Assembly (NCBI GenBank): GCA_003116975.1
Contig: BGKB01000139.1
Coordinates: 68,376 to 132,375 of the forward strand
DNA from: Aurantiochytrium sp. KH105
Taxonomy: Eukaryota > Sar > Bigyra > Thraustochytrida > Thraustochytriidae
Reading direction: 5' to 3'
DNA length: 64,000 nt
Shown: piece after piece, positions 9,523-19,582 of the stretch
How the letters are laid out: every line of letters begins with the position of its first letter
Numbering within the stretch: the stretch's first letter is position 1
Position numbers and translations under genes: made by a program
Notes under the pieces: generated by a model
What the model was told of the DNA's origin: nothing
Databases searched by the model: none
What the model saw: only the letters and a program-made list of their open reading frames with translations

Positions 9523-10777
9523 CGTTCCCCCTTTTCCTATTCTCTCTTGTCTTCCTCTTCTTCGTTTTTGCAGTACAGCCCAACACAGAACTTGTGCACG
9601 CCAAACCGCTCCACGCTCGTGCCCCGAACGCAATCCAATCCAAACCAAACCAAAACAATTCAAACACCGCAGACGCTCGCTCGCTCGCTCGCTCGCCCGC
9701 CCTCTTTGCGTGTGAGTCTGCAGGCCTGCCGCCCCGCGCCGCGTGCTCCGCGCCGCCCTCGCCCGCCGTCCCTCGTTGCGTTTCTGCTCCGCGCCCTCGC
9801 CAGGTCCTCCTTCATGCCCTTCCCAGTCCTACTCGGCCCCTCCCGGATCGTCGTCGTGCACGCGCCCCTTGCGATCCGGACCCGCCGCCGCCGCCGGTCG
9901 GACCGAGGCGCGTCCCAGTGGCCGCCGGTTAGGTTCCGGTCAGGTTCGCGCTTTCAGGGGCCCGCAGTTCGGGGGCCCGCCGCGGTTGGGTTAGGTTAGG
10001 TCAGGTTTGTGATTTCGGGGGCCCGGCCCGCGCGGATTGGGGGCCCGGCCTCACAGGCGGGTCGCGCCATACCGCAGCGAGGTGGGGGGAAAGAAAGTAA
10101 TGAGACAAGGAGACCCGCGAGCAGACCCGAGCCGGAGACGCGCGCGGGGCGCGAGACGCGCAGGGCGAGGCGCGCGAAGACGCGCGGCCGCCGCGCCGCG
10201 CGCGGCCCGCGCCATGCTCGCGGGGGGTGGCGGCAGGGAGAGCGAGGGTGGCGCGGCGGGCGCGGAAGGCGGTATGGGCACAGGGGACCCGCCCACTGGT
10301 AGGAGGTGCTAGGCGCCGACTAGCGCCGGGAAGCTAGCCGCTGCACGTGCGGAGTCGGTGAGGGAATGAACGAGAATGATCGAACGAGGGAATGCGGAAA
10401 TGCATGCATGACGCATGATGCATGAGCATGCACAGCTTCGCGCGGCGTGCTTGGGCGCGGAAAGGAAAGCGGAAGAGCGGCCCAGGAAGGCCTGGCTGCG
10501 TGGACGCCCTGGCCAGCGCAGCCATGCTACGAGAGGAATGCGGTTTTCGACTGGAGGGCGCCATCGACACGATCGGTCAAGCAGCATTAGCTAGCTGATG
10601 AGAGGAGAGGAGGAAGCGTCGGCAGGCAATCAATGAACGCGCGATCGCGGCGCGCGCTCGGACGGCGAGCACCCCGCGGCCGCGCTCTACACGGACACGC
10701 CCAGGCCTCCGCGCAAGCGCAGACGCGGGAGCAGCCAGCTGCAGGCGCAGGCAGTCCGCGATCCGCGGGCGGAGCGC
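9523..10777. other. Divergent intergenic region
   Basis: Head-to-head spacer between the membrane-protein gene and the coiled-coil/TIR-like gene. Holds a (GCTC)n run at about 9675-9696, an imperfect tandem duplication (separate entry) and a very GC-rich block to about 10300. No gene supported. Confidence 0.6.
9927..10050. repeat. Imperfect tandem duplication, about 62-base unit
   Basis: Two copies start at 9927 and 9989. Each begins with GGTTAGGT, then GGTCAGGTT, then a T-rich spacer and one or two GGGGGCCCG blocks. Copies differ by small indels. It lies in a divergent promoter region, so the repeated motifs could be protein-binding sites; that is inference. Confidence 0.7.
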
Positions 10778-12379
10778 ATGATGAGGGCGCTGGGATGCAT
10801 CTTCGGGGGGCGTAAGAACCAGGCCTCGCAGCAGCACGCGCTGGCCCCGGCAACGACGCCGGCGCCGACAGCGACGGCGAAGAAGAAGAAGAGCAAGAAG
10901 CAGAGCACGAGCGCCGGCATCGTGAACGATGACCTGAGCGCTGGCGACCAGCGCGAGGGCAGCGGCGGAAAGTCCAACGGGGTCCTGCAGGAAACCCTGC
11001 TCGCAGAGGGGCGCACGTGCGCCAGCGAGGTACGCGCGCTGCGCCAAAGACTCTTGCAGGATCACGGCGTCGGCGACGAGACGCCCTCGCTCGAGGAGGA
11101 GGTCCCAAGGGATCTGAGTGCGTTCATGAAGTATGCCAAGGACGTCGCGGAAGACGTCGGCCCCGTGCGGACCACCATCTCTCGCAAAATCAAGAGGTAT
11201 GAGCGCGAGCAGGCCGAATGGGCCCGTCTCGAAAAACTAGGCGAGCAGGCCAATCTCAAGGCAAGCGAAACAGCCATTTGCAGCAAACACGTGGCCGAAT
11301 TTGCGCATGATATTCAGACTCTCACCAGCCTTGACCAGCGCCTTGACGAGGCAACGGAGCAGCTCGTGCAGGCCCACGAAAGCCTGCGCCAAACGACAGG
11401 CTCGAGCTTTGCCGCCATCGCTCTGCTCTCTTCCCTGGGCACACAGCTCAACCCGCCCTTCCGCTCGGTCCTGCTGGCGACTCGCCTCGCGCGCAAAAAC
11501 AACCAAGATAGCGATGGTCCTTCTCCGAGCGGGAGCAGCCGCAAATCCAACAAGAGCGGAAATGCCAATGGCAACGAAGAAGATGAGAATGGCCCGGGTC
11601 TGCGGCCGCCTCGTGCCCACGCGCAAGAGTCCGATGGTGGTCTCGCGCCGGAAGAAGTCTGCGCCTTGGTGTCCAAGACCAAGGTGCTCTTTTCTTTTGC
11701 CTCGAGCCAAGGCGGTCTCCGGGTCGCTCGTAGCATCTACCGCTCTTTTGCGCGCGACGAGCTTAACCTTGCCCCCGAGGAGGTCTTTATTCACAGCGAG
11801 AACCTGAAGCGCCATCGCTGTTCCACGACAGAGACCGCGGACGGCGTGCTGACCAATCCACACTCGACAGAATTTTTCTCGTTTGCCATGATGATGACGC
11901 ACGCCCTCATCTTTGTCATGGACGACGCCTGGCAAAAGGACGGCTGGCTCGAGACCCCCGAAGCCCTCGCCATGAGTCACACGCTCGAAGCGTGCTACGG
12001 CGATGGCAATGATACCTTTTATGGGATTGACTTCGACCTCATTCTTGCCTACCCGCAGGCCAAGACGACCTTGGCCAGCCGTGACGCAGGCAAAGTGCTT
12101 CGTAAGATCAACGAAGCTACAGAAGCGCGCATGCTAGCCGCCATGGTACGTCTCGGCGTCCCGGCCACAAAGGAAGTCTTCTTTGAGGACTGGGCAGACT
12201 ATGGCGCAATTGCCGCTCGCGTGGCGGCTGCCATTGAGCGTGTTTCCGCTGTCCTTGGCGCCCAGAACTTGCGGCGCCCCAAAATGGACGATCTCGTCCA
12301 ACTTTATTGCGCAAAATGGCGCCCCACAGCGCTTGAGCTTGAAGCGGACGCTCTTGAAGGCCACAGCTGCAGCAAGTAG
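10778..12379 (+). CDS. Coiled-coil protein with a possible C-terminal TIR-like domain
   Basis: 533 residues, start ATGATG at 10778. No family recognised with certainty. Residues 1-50 are short, basic and Lys-rich. Residues about 80-225 are charged and helical (coiled coil likely), followed by a Ser/Asn/Glu-rich linker (240-285). From about 295 the pattern resembles a TIR fold: a beta strand (TKVLFSF), a helix with GLRVARSIY, a strand EEVFIHSENL, then THALIFVMDDAW followed by GWLETPEALA, and later a strand DLILAYP. In TIR proteins the segment after the fourth strand commonly has Trp then a catalytic Glu; here Glu residues sit 2 and 5 after the Trp, not the usual 4. The TIR reading is therefore tentative. 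A coiled-coil scaffold of unknown function is the conservative alternative. Confidence 0.8.
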   Translation: MMRALGCIFGGRKNQASQQHALAPATTPAPTATAKKKKSKKQSTSAGIVNDDLSAGDQREGSGGKSNGVLQETLLAEGRTCASEVRALRQRLLQDHGVGDETPSLEEEVPRDLSAFMKYAKDVAEDVGPVRTTISRKIKRYEREQAEWARLEKLGEQANLKASETAICSKHVAEFAHDIQTLTSLDQRLDEATEQLVQAHESLRQTTGSSFAAIALLSSLGTQLNPPFRSVLLATRLARKNNQDSDGPSPSGSSRKSNKSGNANGNEEDENGPGLRPPRAHAQESDGGLAPEEVCALVSKTKVLFSFASSQGGLRVARSIYRSFARDELNLAPEEVFIHSENLKRHRCSTTETADGVLTNPHSTEFFSFAMMMTHALIFVMDDAWQKDGWLETPEALAMSHTLEACYGDGNDTFYGIDFDLILAYPQAKTTLASRDAGKVLRKINEATEARMLAAMVRLGVPATKEVFFEDWADYGAIAARVAAAIERVSAVLGAQNLRRPKMDDLVQLYCAKWRPTALELEADALEGHSCSK

Positions 12380-12912
12380 GACAGAAGCGATCGATCGTGG
12401 CTGCAAACGTGCTGAAAACTGTTCAATCTACCAGCCCATAGAGTCCTTGCAAAGTTCTTCTTTTTGTTAAGATTGAGTAACCGAGGATTAAAAAATGAAG
12501 AGCTACGGGCCAACAAGAAGCAAAGCCATGAGCAAGCAAGCAAGCAAGATCTCCAAGTTCTGCTCATCACTTTTCTCTCCTCCCTTTATTTCTTTTCCAA
12601 ATCGAGGCAAACAGGCAAGCAAGCTGATAAAATGACACGCACCACCTTCACTGCTCGTGGGCGTTTGAAATACGAAGACAATTGTTGATTTTCCATTCCT
12701 GCTTTCAGATTTTCCTCCCTGTGACTTCCTCCGCCAACACTTATTGCATGCAACTTTTCGAAAAGGCTCTCGCTGGATCGATGCAATCTTCACGAAGCGA
12801 TTCACCGCGCAAAAAGTCCTTTTCTGCCCAACCAAGTTACAGCGTTGCTGCACTAGCATAGATCGACAGCGTTGCGCCGTTTCCTCTTCTTTTCCATTTT
12901 TTTTTTTTTTTT
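12380..12912. other. Convergent intergenic region
   Basis: Tail-to-tail 3' regions. A poly-T run at about 12898-12914 lies at the UBC12 stop codon (poly-A on its mRNA strand). Reading straight through the UBC12 intron would keep a frame open to 12503, but homology supports the spliced end at 12913. No other gene seen. Confidence 0.6.
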
Positions 12913-13831
12913 TTACGAAGAGGCCTTGATTGCAGGGGGAAACGATTCGCCATCGACGGGATAACCCTTGAGTGAGCGCTGCACGTTCTGCATAAACCGT
13001 GACTTGTCCTTTCGCAAGAGCTCGGCAGCCTCTGTATATACGTATGCATGAGGGAGAGAGAGAACGGGAGTCCAAGCAGACATGGGAAAAAAGGTACGTG
13101 TGAGTCAGATCAGAAATGTAAACGCACGAGCGAGATATCAAGGTACACCGAAATGATCCTCCAAGCGCCGAGTACTTACCGTGGTTGAGCGGATCGTCCG
13201 CGTTTGGCTGAACAAAGAGAACAATGAGGCCGTAGATGACGGCGTTAATGTCGAGCACAGGCTTCCAGTCGGCACGCAAGATATTGAGGCACACATTGCC
13301 TTCCAGGTCAATGTTGGGGTGGTAGATCTTTTCCAGACACTTGACCTTGGGCGGTTCGTGCGGATACATGTCCGGCACAGTGAACTGAAAGGTGTAGCGG
13401 TAGCCCTTCCAGTACCCGTCATCCGGAGAGACGATAACCTGAAAGTTCATGAGGTCGTTTGGGTTCGGGAAGTTTGCTTTCGCGCAATCGCCGCCGTCGA
13501 GCTCGGACACGTCCTTTTGCACGCGGATCTCGCCGGGCCGCAGCCGCCGCCCGGATTTCTTCGCGGCCTTGGCGCCCTTGACGCCAAAGATATTCACGCT
13601 GCCGCGGCCTCGGCCCCGCCCGCGGCCGCCGCTCGCGGCGCCCTCAGCGCCGCTGGCCGCGACGCCGGACGTGGCGCCCTCGCCCGCGCCGCTCTCGCCG
13701 CTCTTCTCGCCGCCCGACGCCTCGCCGCCCGCCGTCTCCTCGGCCTCGCCGCCGCCCGCCGCCGCGGCCTCGGCCTCGGCGGCGGCCTTGGCGGCGGCCT
13801 GCTCCTCCTTCTTCTTCATGATGCCGATCAT
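12913..13831 (-). CDS. UBC12: NEDD8-conjugating enzyme UBC12 (UBE2M), two exons
   Basis: E2 enzyme that carries NEDD8 from its E1 to cullins. Exon 1 is 13831-13180, intron 13179-13032 (GT-AG, donor GTAAGT, 148 bases), exon 2 is 13031-12913; product 256 residues. Splicing joins PLNH to EAAELL, restoring the conserved E2 C-terminus. The start MI followed by Lys/Glu matches the UBC12 N-terminal peptide that docks on the E1. Then comes an Ala/Gly/Glu-rich insertion (about 12-75) absent from most homologues and an RGRGRGR run. The core carries NFQVIVSPDDGYWKG, YPHEPPKVKC, HPNIDLEGNVCLNIL (catalytic Cys181) and DWKPVLDINAVIYGL, all close to UBE2M. The intron lacks in-frame stops, so retention would give a different long C-terminus; splicing is strongly preferred on homology. 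Confidence 0.95.
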
Positions 13832-14814
13832 CTTGCCGCCGCGATGCCGCCGCCTCGCCGCGCCGCGCCACGCCGCGCCGCGCCGCGCCGCCGGCCCTCC
13901 GCGCCCGCCCGCGCCGCGCTCGAACCGCTCTCGGCGCCGCGCGCGCCTCGAGTCTCGCCTTCGCGTTCTGCTGCTGCTGCTTCGCGTTCACGATGTTCAT
14001 GTTGGGGCTCGGGGAGAGACCGCGGCAATCAAAGAGAGCGGCAAAGCAAAGAGAAGGCGGAGGGAGCAACTCGGAGCGATCTATCCCCTCGTCAAGATGC
14101 ACAGCGATTCTCTCTCGACGGCCAGCGCGCGCATTATCCGCGTCCCGAGGCCTCGAGAGCTCTGCTGGGGAAATGACGAGGAGTACGAGACGTGGACATG
14201 GAGTGGGGGAGCTTTCATGATGACGAATGGATAAAAAGCGGGATGGGACCTCGGATAACGCGATGCATCTTGGTGCTCTGAGAACGGCAATCGAAGGCTC
14301 GATCGCAGAAGTGGGTCGACGACACGTATTACCGACTCTGCATCTCAAAGAAGTTTCGAATCCGTGACAGATAATCTTGTCGCGTGGTTTCTTCTTCGTC
14401 AAGATTCTGGAAAGAAATTCGGTTTGGCCAAAACAGCTGTTCTTGCTCTTGCCGACATAATTGATACTCCTCTCATCAACTACTACGTTCTCCCTAATTC
14501 ACGGAAAGAAAACATTCATACTCAAAGTAGACGCAGCACAAATACTCCGCAAGCAAATCACACCAAAGCAGCCGGCATACCAAGTATCTGCAGGCGTCTT
14601 GCTTTTCATGTCATTCACATGTCGTGCCATTATTTGTTCTTTTGCTTGCCTGGCTGCTTGCCTGTCTGGCTGCCACTGCCAGTGATGGGGTGGAATACGA
14701 GCTTGCACAAAACGCCTCCCCTGACCCGACTCCAGCCTAGCCTAACCGTCACCGTTAGGCAGAGCCAATGCATCGCGAAGAATAAGCAAAGCACGAATTG
14801 CAGAGAGCCTGGAC
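13832..14814. other. Divergent intergenic region, UBC12 to dUTPase
   Basis: Head-to-head spacer. GC-rich next to UBC12, more mixed toward dUTPase. Open frames here look like mirror images of GC-rich UTR; no gene supported. Confidence 0.6.
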
Positions 14815-15549
14815 ATGCGCGCGCGCGTGAGCAAGATGGCGCAGGAAATGGTGTTGGTGAGCAAGCTCTCGGAGAAGGCGACCGTGCCGACGCGCGGGTC
14901 GGCGGAGGCCGCGGGCCTCGACCTGTACGCGGCGCACGACGCGGTCATCCCGGCCGCCGGCAAGGGGCTCGTCAAGACGGACCTCGCCATGCAGGTTCCT
15001 CTGGGCACGTACGGGCGCGTGGCGCCGCGCTCGGGGCTCGCGTGGAAGAAGCACGTCGACGTGGGCGCCGGCGTGATCGATCGCGATTACCGCGGCAACG
15101 TTGGCGTTGTCCTCTTTAACCATGCCCAGGAGGATCTTGAGGTCAAGGTGGGCGACCGCATCGCACAGCTTGTGCTGGAAAAGGTGAGCATGGCGCCCGT
15201 CAGAGAGGTTGAAAGTCTCGACGAGTCTGCGCGTGGCGAGGGTGGCTTTGGCAGCACTGGAGTCAGCAAAGACGAGACACCGGCCGCCACCACGGAGACC
15301 GAGACTGGGGCGCCCGAACCCGATGCCAAGCGGGCCAAGCTCGAGGCGAGCGCTGAAGAGGCGATGGAGGGCCTTTTGGTGGCGCTTGCTGAGGTCTCTT
15401 CGCTCGATGCTGCCGTTAAAACCAAGCTGCGTCAACGCGTGCTTGCCGGGGATGCCGCAGTTCTTGCAGTGGGCCGCGCTCACGCTCGTGTGGGCAAGGT
15501 CGACGAGCTCGTCGAAAACCTCCTGGCCCTGCCGGAAGTTTCTGCCTAA
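14815..15549 (+). CDS. DUT: dUTP diphosphatase with C-terminal extension
   Basis: Hydrolyses dUTP to dUMP and diphosphate, keeping uracil out of DNA. All five trimeric-dUTPase motifs are present in order: AAGLDLYAA (I, near residues 31-39), PRSGLAWK (II), [17 protein letters not shown] (III), [11 protein letters not shown] (IV) and [11 protein letters not shown] (V, near 140-150). Motif V is normally the flexible C-terminal tail; here about 90 further residues follow, with a basic KRAK patch (possible nuclear signal) and an Ala/Leu/Glu-rich helical region. Total 244 residues versus about 150 for the family. A second ATG at 14836 (MAQEM) is an alternative start. It lies divergently from UBC12 about 1 kb away. 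Function confident; role of the tail unknown. Confidence 0.96.
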   Translation: MRARVSKMAQEMVLVSKLSEKATVPTRGSAEAAGLDLYAAHDAVIPAAGKGLVKTDLAMQVPLGTYGRVAPRSGLAWKKHVDVGAGVIDRDYRGNVGVVLFNHAQEDLEVKVGDRIAQLVLEKVSMAPVREVESLDESARGEGGFGSTGVSKDETPAATTETETGAPEPDAKRAKLEASAEEAMEGLLVALAEVSSLDAAVKTKLRQRVLAGDAAVLAVGRAHARVGKVDELVENLLALPEVSA

Positions 15550-16387
15550 TCAGATTGGTCCCAATCTAACCTTTACCTGACCTGCCTGCCCTGCCCCACA
15601 CCAGCTCCCTTTTATCCTTTTATAAATACTCTGCAAGAAGAAGATGCCGACGCAGAGACAGCATTTGTTTGTAAATGTCAAAAGAGAAATTTTTAAAATC
15701 TTTCAGTAGGTGGGAAGGCTTCCTTTCGAGGTCCAGGTCCAGGTCCAGTCCAAAGATATTCGGAGAGAGACGAAGTCAATCTGTGAGCCAACTTTTTGCA
15801 ACATGACTGGAAAGGCAAGCTAATTTAAATTTTTGTTTATTGAAATAAAAGGCCCCAGACGGAGCGTTTCGAGACAGCCGATGTCGGATCATCACTGAAC
15901 TGAGAGGAAAAGAAGAGCAGCCGCATGCTTGCTTGCTCGCTCGCATGGCCGGTCTATGTGTATAACGTACGCCTTGTCTGCTATCTCCTTTCCTCTATCC
16001 ATTTTGTTCCTGTGCGCACCCTTCTGTTTCGGTCGGTCCTGCAAGCGAGAGAGGGAGAGAGAAAGTTTGCGGGTGAGAAAGATTGATCGACGGGACAGAA
16101 AGACTGAGGATCACGTTCCTCACCACGATTTGCCAACCAAGTAAGCGGCGACAGCAGAACTGGCTAACGTTCTTCTTTATCATCATCATCATCATCATTG
16201 TCATCGTCTCCAGCTCCCTTTGTGATCTTTTTCTTTTCTTTTTTTCCATTCTCTCATCTCCATTTCTCTGTCCCAAAAGGAAGAAGAGAAAATGGAGACG
16301 GAAAAGAATGATAGCTGAAGCCCGATGCACTCACCATCAAGTCGGTCAGGTTGGGTCTCTCCTTTCCCAACCCCCCTACCACATGGT
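15550..16387. other. Convergent intergenic region
   Basis: Tail-to-tail 3' regions of dUTPase and SERCA. Contains a CAGGTC-type short repeat near 15730-15752, AT-rich stretches and a CAT/ATC triplet run near 16175-16200. No gene seen. Confidence 0.6.
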
Positions 16388-19300
16388 TTACTGCTCCTTC
16401 TTGGAGGCCTCAATCCTGGCGCGGCGCCTCCTAAGGGCCGAAGCGTTCATGATGCGTCCCACAAGCTTGAGCACCTCATCGATGAGGACCACGGGCGCCG
16501 AGTAAAGAATGACAAGGGCCCATTCCTCGAAAGAAAGAGGAACGACGTCAAACATGGGCGCCAGGGAAGGAACGTAGAGAATCATAAAGTGAAGCGCAAA
16601 GCTCGAGGCCATGGCCAGGAGCAGGTACGGGTTCACAAAGGGATGGGTGCCCGGAGCGAAAAGCGAACCATCCTCGCTAATGGCGTTGAGCGCGTTGAAC
16701 ATCTCAATCGTGACAAGAACCGAAAGACTCAGCGTCGAAGCCTTCTTCTTGCCCACTTCGCCAAAGTAGTCGCAGCCGGACACGTCGTAGGTGAGGCCGC
16801 CCGCAGTCCACGAGTTGGCCGAGAACTTGTGCGTGCCATCGTCAAGATGAAAGAGGTTCGTGTCCGGGTCGCACTTTTCCCAGTTGGAGAGATGGTGAAA
16901 GTCGACGCTCGTGTGGCCGTCCTTGGAAAGGTCAATGAGGCCGAGAAAGGGCTTCGAGCCAACACCATGCATGTACCAGGTGACAAAGACGCCAACAGTG
17001 GCGATACCGACATAGAGACCAACGATGATGTAACGAGCCATGACCCAGGTGGAAATGAGAGGCTCCGACTTGTCGCGCGGCGGCTTCGTCATGATGTCCG
17101 GGTCGCTCGGGTTGAAGCCAAGCGCCGTAGCGGGCGGGCCGTCGGTCACAAGGTTGACCCAGAGCAGCTGGATGGGCACCATACCTTCGGGGAGGCCGAG
17201 GGCCGCGACAAAGAAGATGCTAAAGACCTCACCAATGTTCGACGAGATCATGTAGCGGATAAAGGCGCGCATGTTATCGTAAATGGAGCGACCCTCCTGA
17301 ACACTGGCCACAATGGTGCTAAAGTTGTCGTCCGCGAGAATCATGTCCGAGGCCTCGCGCGCCACTTCGGTGCCGGCAATACCCATGGCCACGCCAATGT
17401 CAGCGAGCTTGAGCGCGGGGGCGTCGTTGACACCATCGCCGGTCATGGCCACCACGTTGCCCTGCTCCTTGAGAAGCTTGACAATGTGCTGCTTGAAGGC
17501 CGGCTCGGCACGAGAAAAGACCATGCCCGTGTTGGCGTTCTTGGCGAGGAGCTCGCGCTGGTTTTCGACGGGGAGCTTGCTAAAATCGTGACCCACAAAG
17601 GACTTGTCAGTGAGGTCCTCGTCCTCGCCAAAGACGGAGATCTCGCGGCAGACGGCCTCGGCGGTGATGCGGTTGTCTCCGGTGATGACCATGACACGGA
17701 TGCCAGCGTTGCGGCAGGCCTCCATGGAGGAACGGACCTCGGCGCGGGGCGGATCCTGCATGCCGACAAGGCCGACAAAGGTGAGATCCGTCTCGATCTT
17801 GGCAAAGTTGGCCGGGTCGCGAAGCTGGGCGGCGGCGCTGTGGTGGGTGCCGTTGTAGTCACTGAGAGCGCCAAGCTCGGACTTCATGGCGAAACCAAGC
17901 GTGCGCAGGGCCTTGCCGGCCATCTCGGCGATACGCTCCTGCATTTCCTTCTTGATCGCAGCAGACATTTCCACGCGCTTGCCGTCGTTGGTGAGCACGT
18001 GCGAGCAGCGCTCCAGGAGGGTCTCGGGGGCGCCCTTGACCAGGAGCTCGTTGGCAGACTGTCGGGTCTTGCCCGAGTTGACAATGACACTCATGGACTT
18101 GCGGTCGCGGGTGAATTCGAGCGTGGCCACGGCCTCGGCGCTCGCCTTGAGGCTCTCGTTCACGGGCAGCTGGCCCTTGGCGACAGAGGGCGAGGCCTTG
18201 CCGTTCGAGCCGAGGAGCTTCTCCACGAGAACCGTGAGGGCGGCTTCGGTGGGTGCGCCCACGTGCTTCCAGGTGCCCTTGACGAGCTCGACAGAGCTGC
18301 TGTTGCACACACTGGCGACAAGAGCGAGCTTTTCGAGCGCGGCGCCGCCGGCGTTAGACAATTGGGCCTCGCCGTCGAGCGGGTTGTAGGTGGCGCCCGA
18401 GACGGCGACCTCGTCGGTGCCCTTGCCGCCGGCGCCGACAACAATGACGCGGCGGACCGACATCATGTTGGTGGTGAGGGTGCCGGTCTTGTCACTGCAA
18501 ATGACCGTGGTGCAGCCGAGCGTCTCGACAGCGGGGAGCTTGCGGACAATCGAGTTGCGCGCCGCCATCTTGCGCGTGCCGAGGGCGAGGCACATGGTAA
18601 TGACCGTGGGGAGACCCTCGGGGATGGCAGCGACGGCGAGTGCCACGGCAATCTGAAAGTAGTAAATGGCAGCCTTGAAGTCGATGGACATGTTCTCGAG
18701 GTCGATAAACATGTGGTAGTTGATGAGCCAGACGAGAACGCAGATGAGGGAGATGACCCACTGGAGCATGTCGGAGAACTCCTCGAGCTTTTGCTTGAGG
18801 GGCGTCTTCTCCTCGGCGCGCTCGGCGGCGGCCGCCTGGAGCTGCTCCTGGATCTTGCCCATCTCGGTGGACATGCCCGTGCCGGTGACAATGCAGATGG
18901 CATGGCCGTTGGCAAGCATGGTGCCGGAGAAGAGCATGTTGCTCTTGGACTGGATCTCGCAGTCCTCCTTGTCGATTTTGTCCTCGGACTTGCTCACGCT
19001 GACGCTCTCACCCGTGAGGGCCGACTGCTCGGCACGCAGGGTGGTGGTCTTGAGCTCGGCCACGCGGCAGTCCGCGGGCACGCAGTCGCCGACGTTGAGC
19101 TCGATCACGTCGCCGGGGACGAGGTCCTCGGCCGGAAGGTTCGGCGTCCAGTTGCCGCCGCGACGGACGCGTGCCGTGGCGGCCTGCATGGCCTTGAGGG
19201 CTTCGAGACTCGCCTCGGCGTTGGACTCCTGGTACACGCCCACGATGGCGTTGAGGATGAGGATGAGCAGAATGACGCCGGACTCTACGAGGCTCTCGAG

Positions 19301-19582
19301 GGTGAGGGCCTTGCCGGCCTCGTACGCCTCGTACATGGCGATGAGCGCCGAGACCACGGCAGCCACGAGCAGGATCTTGACGAGCGGGTCATCGAACTGC
19401 TCGAGAACCAGCTCCCAGAACGAGCTCCCCTCCTCCTTGGGCAGCTCGTTCTTGCCAAACTTCTCCAGGCGCGCCTCCGCCTCGCCGTCCTCGAGCCCCT
19501 CCTCCACGGACGTGTCCAGCTCCTTCTCCACCGCCTTGACCTCGCGCGCCCACGGCGCGGCCATCAGCTCCACGGCCGCCAT
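16388..19582 (-). CDS. SERCA-type Ca2+-transporting P-type ATPase (P2A)
   Basis: 1064-residue ATP-driven pump that moves Ca2+ from the cytosol into the ER lumen. Near full-length identity pattern with SERCA: N-terminal GLNELP-like block ([11 protein letters not shown]), actuator TGES loop (ALTGESVSV), M4 motif VAAIPEGLP, phosphorylation site DKTGTLTTN with Asp364, KGAPE in the nucleotide domain, [13 protein letters not shown] hinge, and [13 protein letters not shown] in M6, which carries Ca2+ ligands Asn and Asp. The C-terminus is lysine-rich and ends KKEQ, a textbook KKXX dilysine ER-retrieval signal. ATGs at codons 1 and 7 are both possible starts. The opposite strand is open for over 1100 codons across the gene, a GC-bias artefact. 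Identity confident; ER location supported by family and tail. Confidence 0.98.
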   Translation of the reverse strand: MAAVELMAAPWAREVKAVEKELDTSVEEGLEDGEAEARLEKFGKNELPKEEGSSFWELVLEQFDDPLVKILLVAAVVSALIAMYEAYEAGKALTLESLVESGVILLILILNAIVGVYQESNAEASLEALKAMQAATARVRRGGNWTPNLPAEDLVPGDVIELNVGDCVPADCRVAELKTTTLRAEQSALTGESVSVSKSEDKIDKEDCEIQSKSNMLFSGTMLANGHAICIVTGTGMSTEMGKIQEQLQAAAAERAEEKTPLKQKLEEFSDMLQWVISLICVLVWLINYHMFIDLENMSIDFKAAIYYFQIAVALAVAAIPEGLPTVITMCLALGTRKMAARNSIVRKLPAVETLGCTTVICSDKTGTLTTNMMSVRRVIVVGAGGKGTDEVAVSGATYNPLDGEAQLSNAGGAALEKLALVASVCNSSSVELVKGTWKHVGAPTEAALTVLVEKLLGSNGKASPSVAKGQLPVNESLKASAEAVATLEFTRDRKSMSVIVNSGKTRQSANELLVKGAPETLLERCSHVLTNDGKRVEMSAAIKKEMQERIAEMAGKALRTLGFAMKSELGALSDYNGTHHSAAAQLRDPANFAKIETDLTFVGLVGMQDPPRAEVRSSMEACRNAGIRVMVITGDNRITAEAVCREISVFGEDEDLTDKSFVGHDFSKLPVENQRELLAKNANTGMVFSRAEPAFKQHIVKLLKEQGNVVAMTGDGVNDAPALKLADIGVAMGIAGTEVAREASDMILADDNFSTIVASVQEGRSIYDNMRAFIRYMISSNIGEVFSIFFVAALGLPEGMVPIQLLWVNLVTDGPPATALGFNPSDPDIMTKPPRDKSEPLISTWVMARYIIVGLYVGIATVGVFVTWYMHGVGSKPFLGLIDLSKDGHTSVDFHHLSNWEKCDPDTNLFHLDDGTHKFSANSWTAGGLTYDVSGCDYFGEVGKKKASTLSLSVLVTIEMFNALNAISEDGSLFAPGTHPFVNPYLLLAMASSFALHFMILYVPSLAPMFDVVPLSFEEWALVILYSAPVVLIDEVLKLVGRIMNASALRRRRARIEASKKEQ

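Noticed and set aside
9984-10010. Interstitial telomere repeat
   Set aside because: GGTTAGGTTAGG occurs only about twice and is part of the 62-base duplication; no extended telomeric array.
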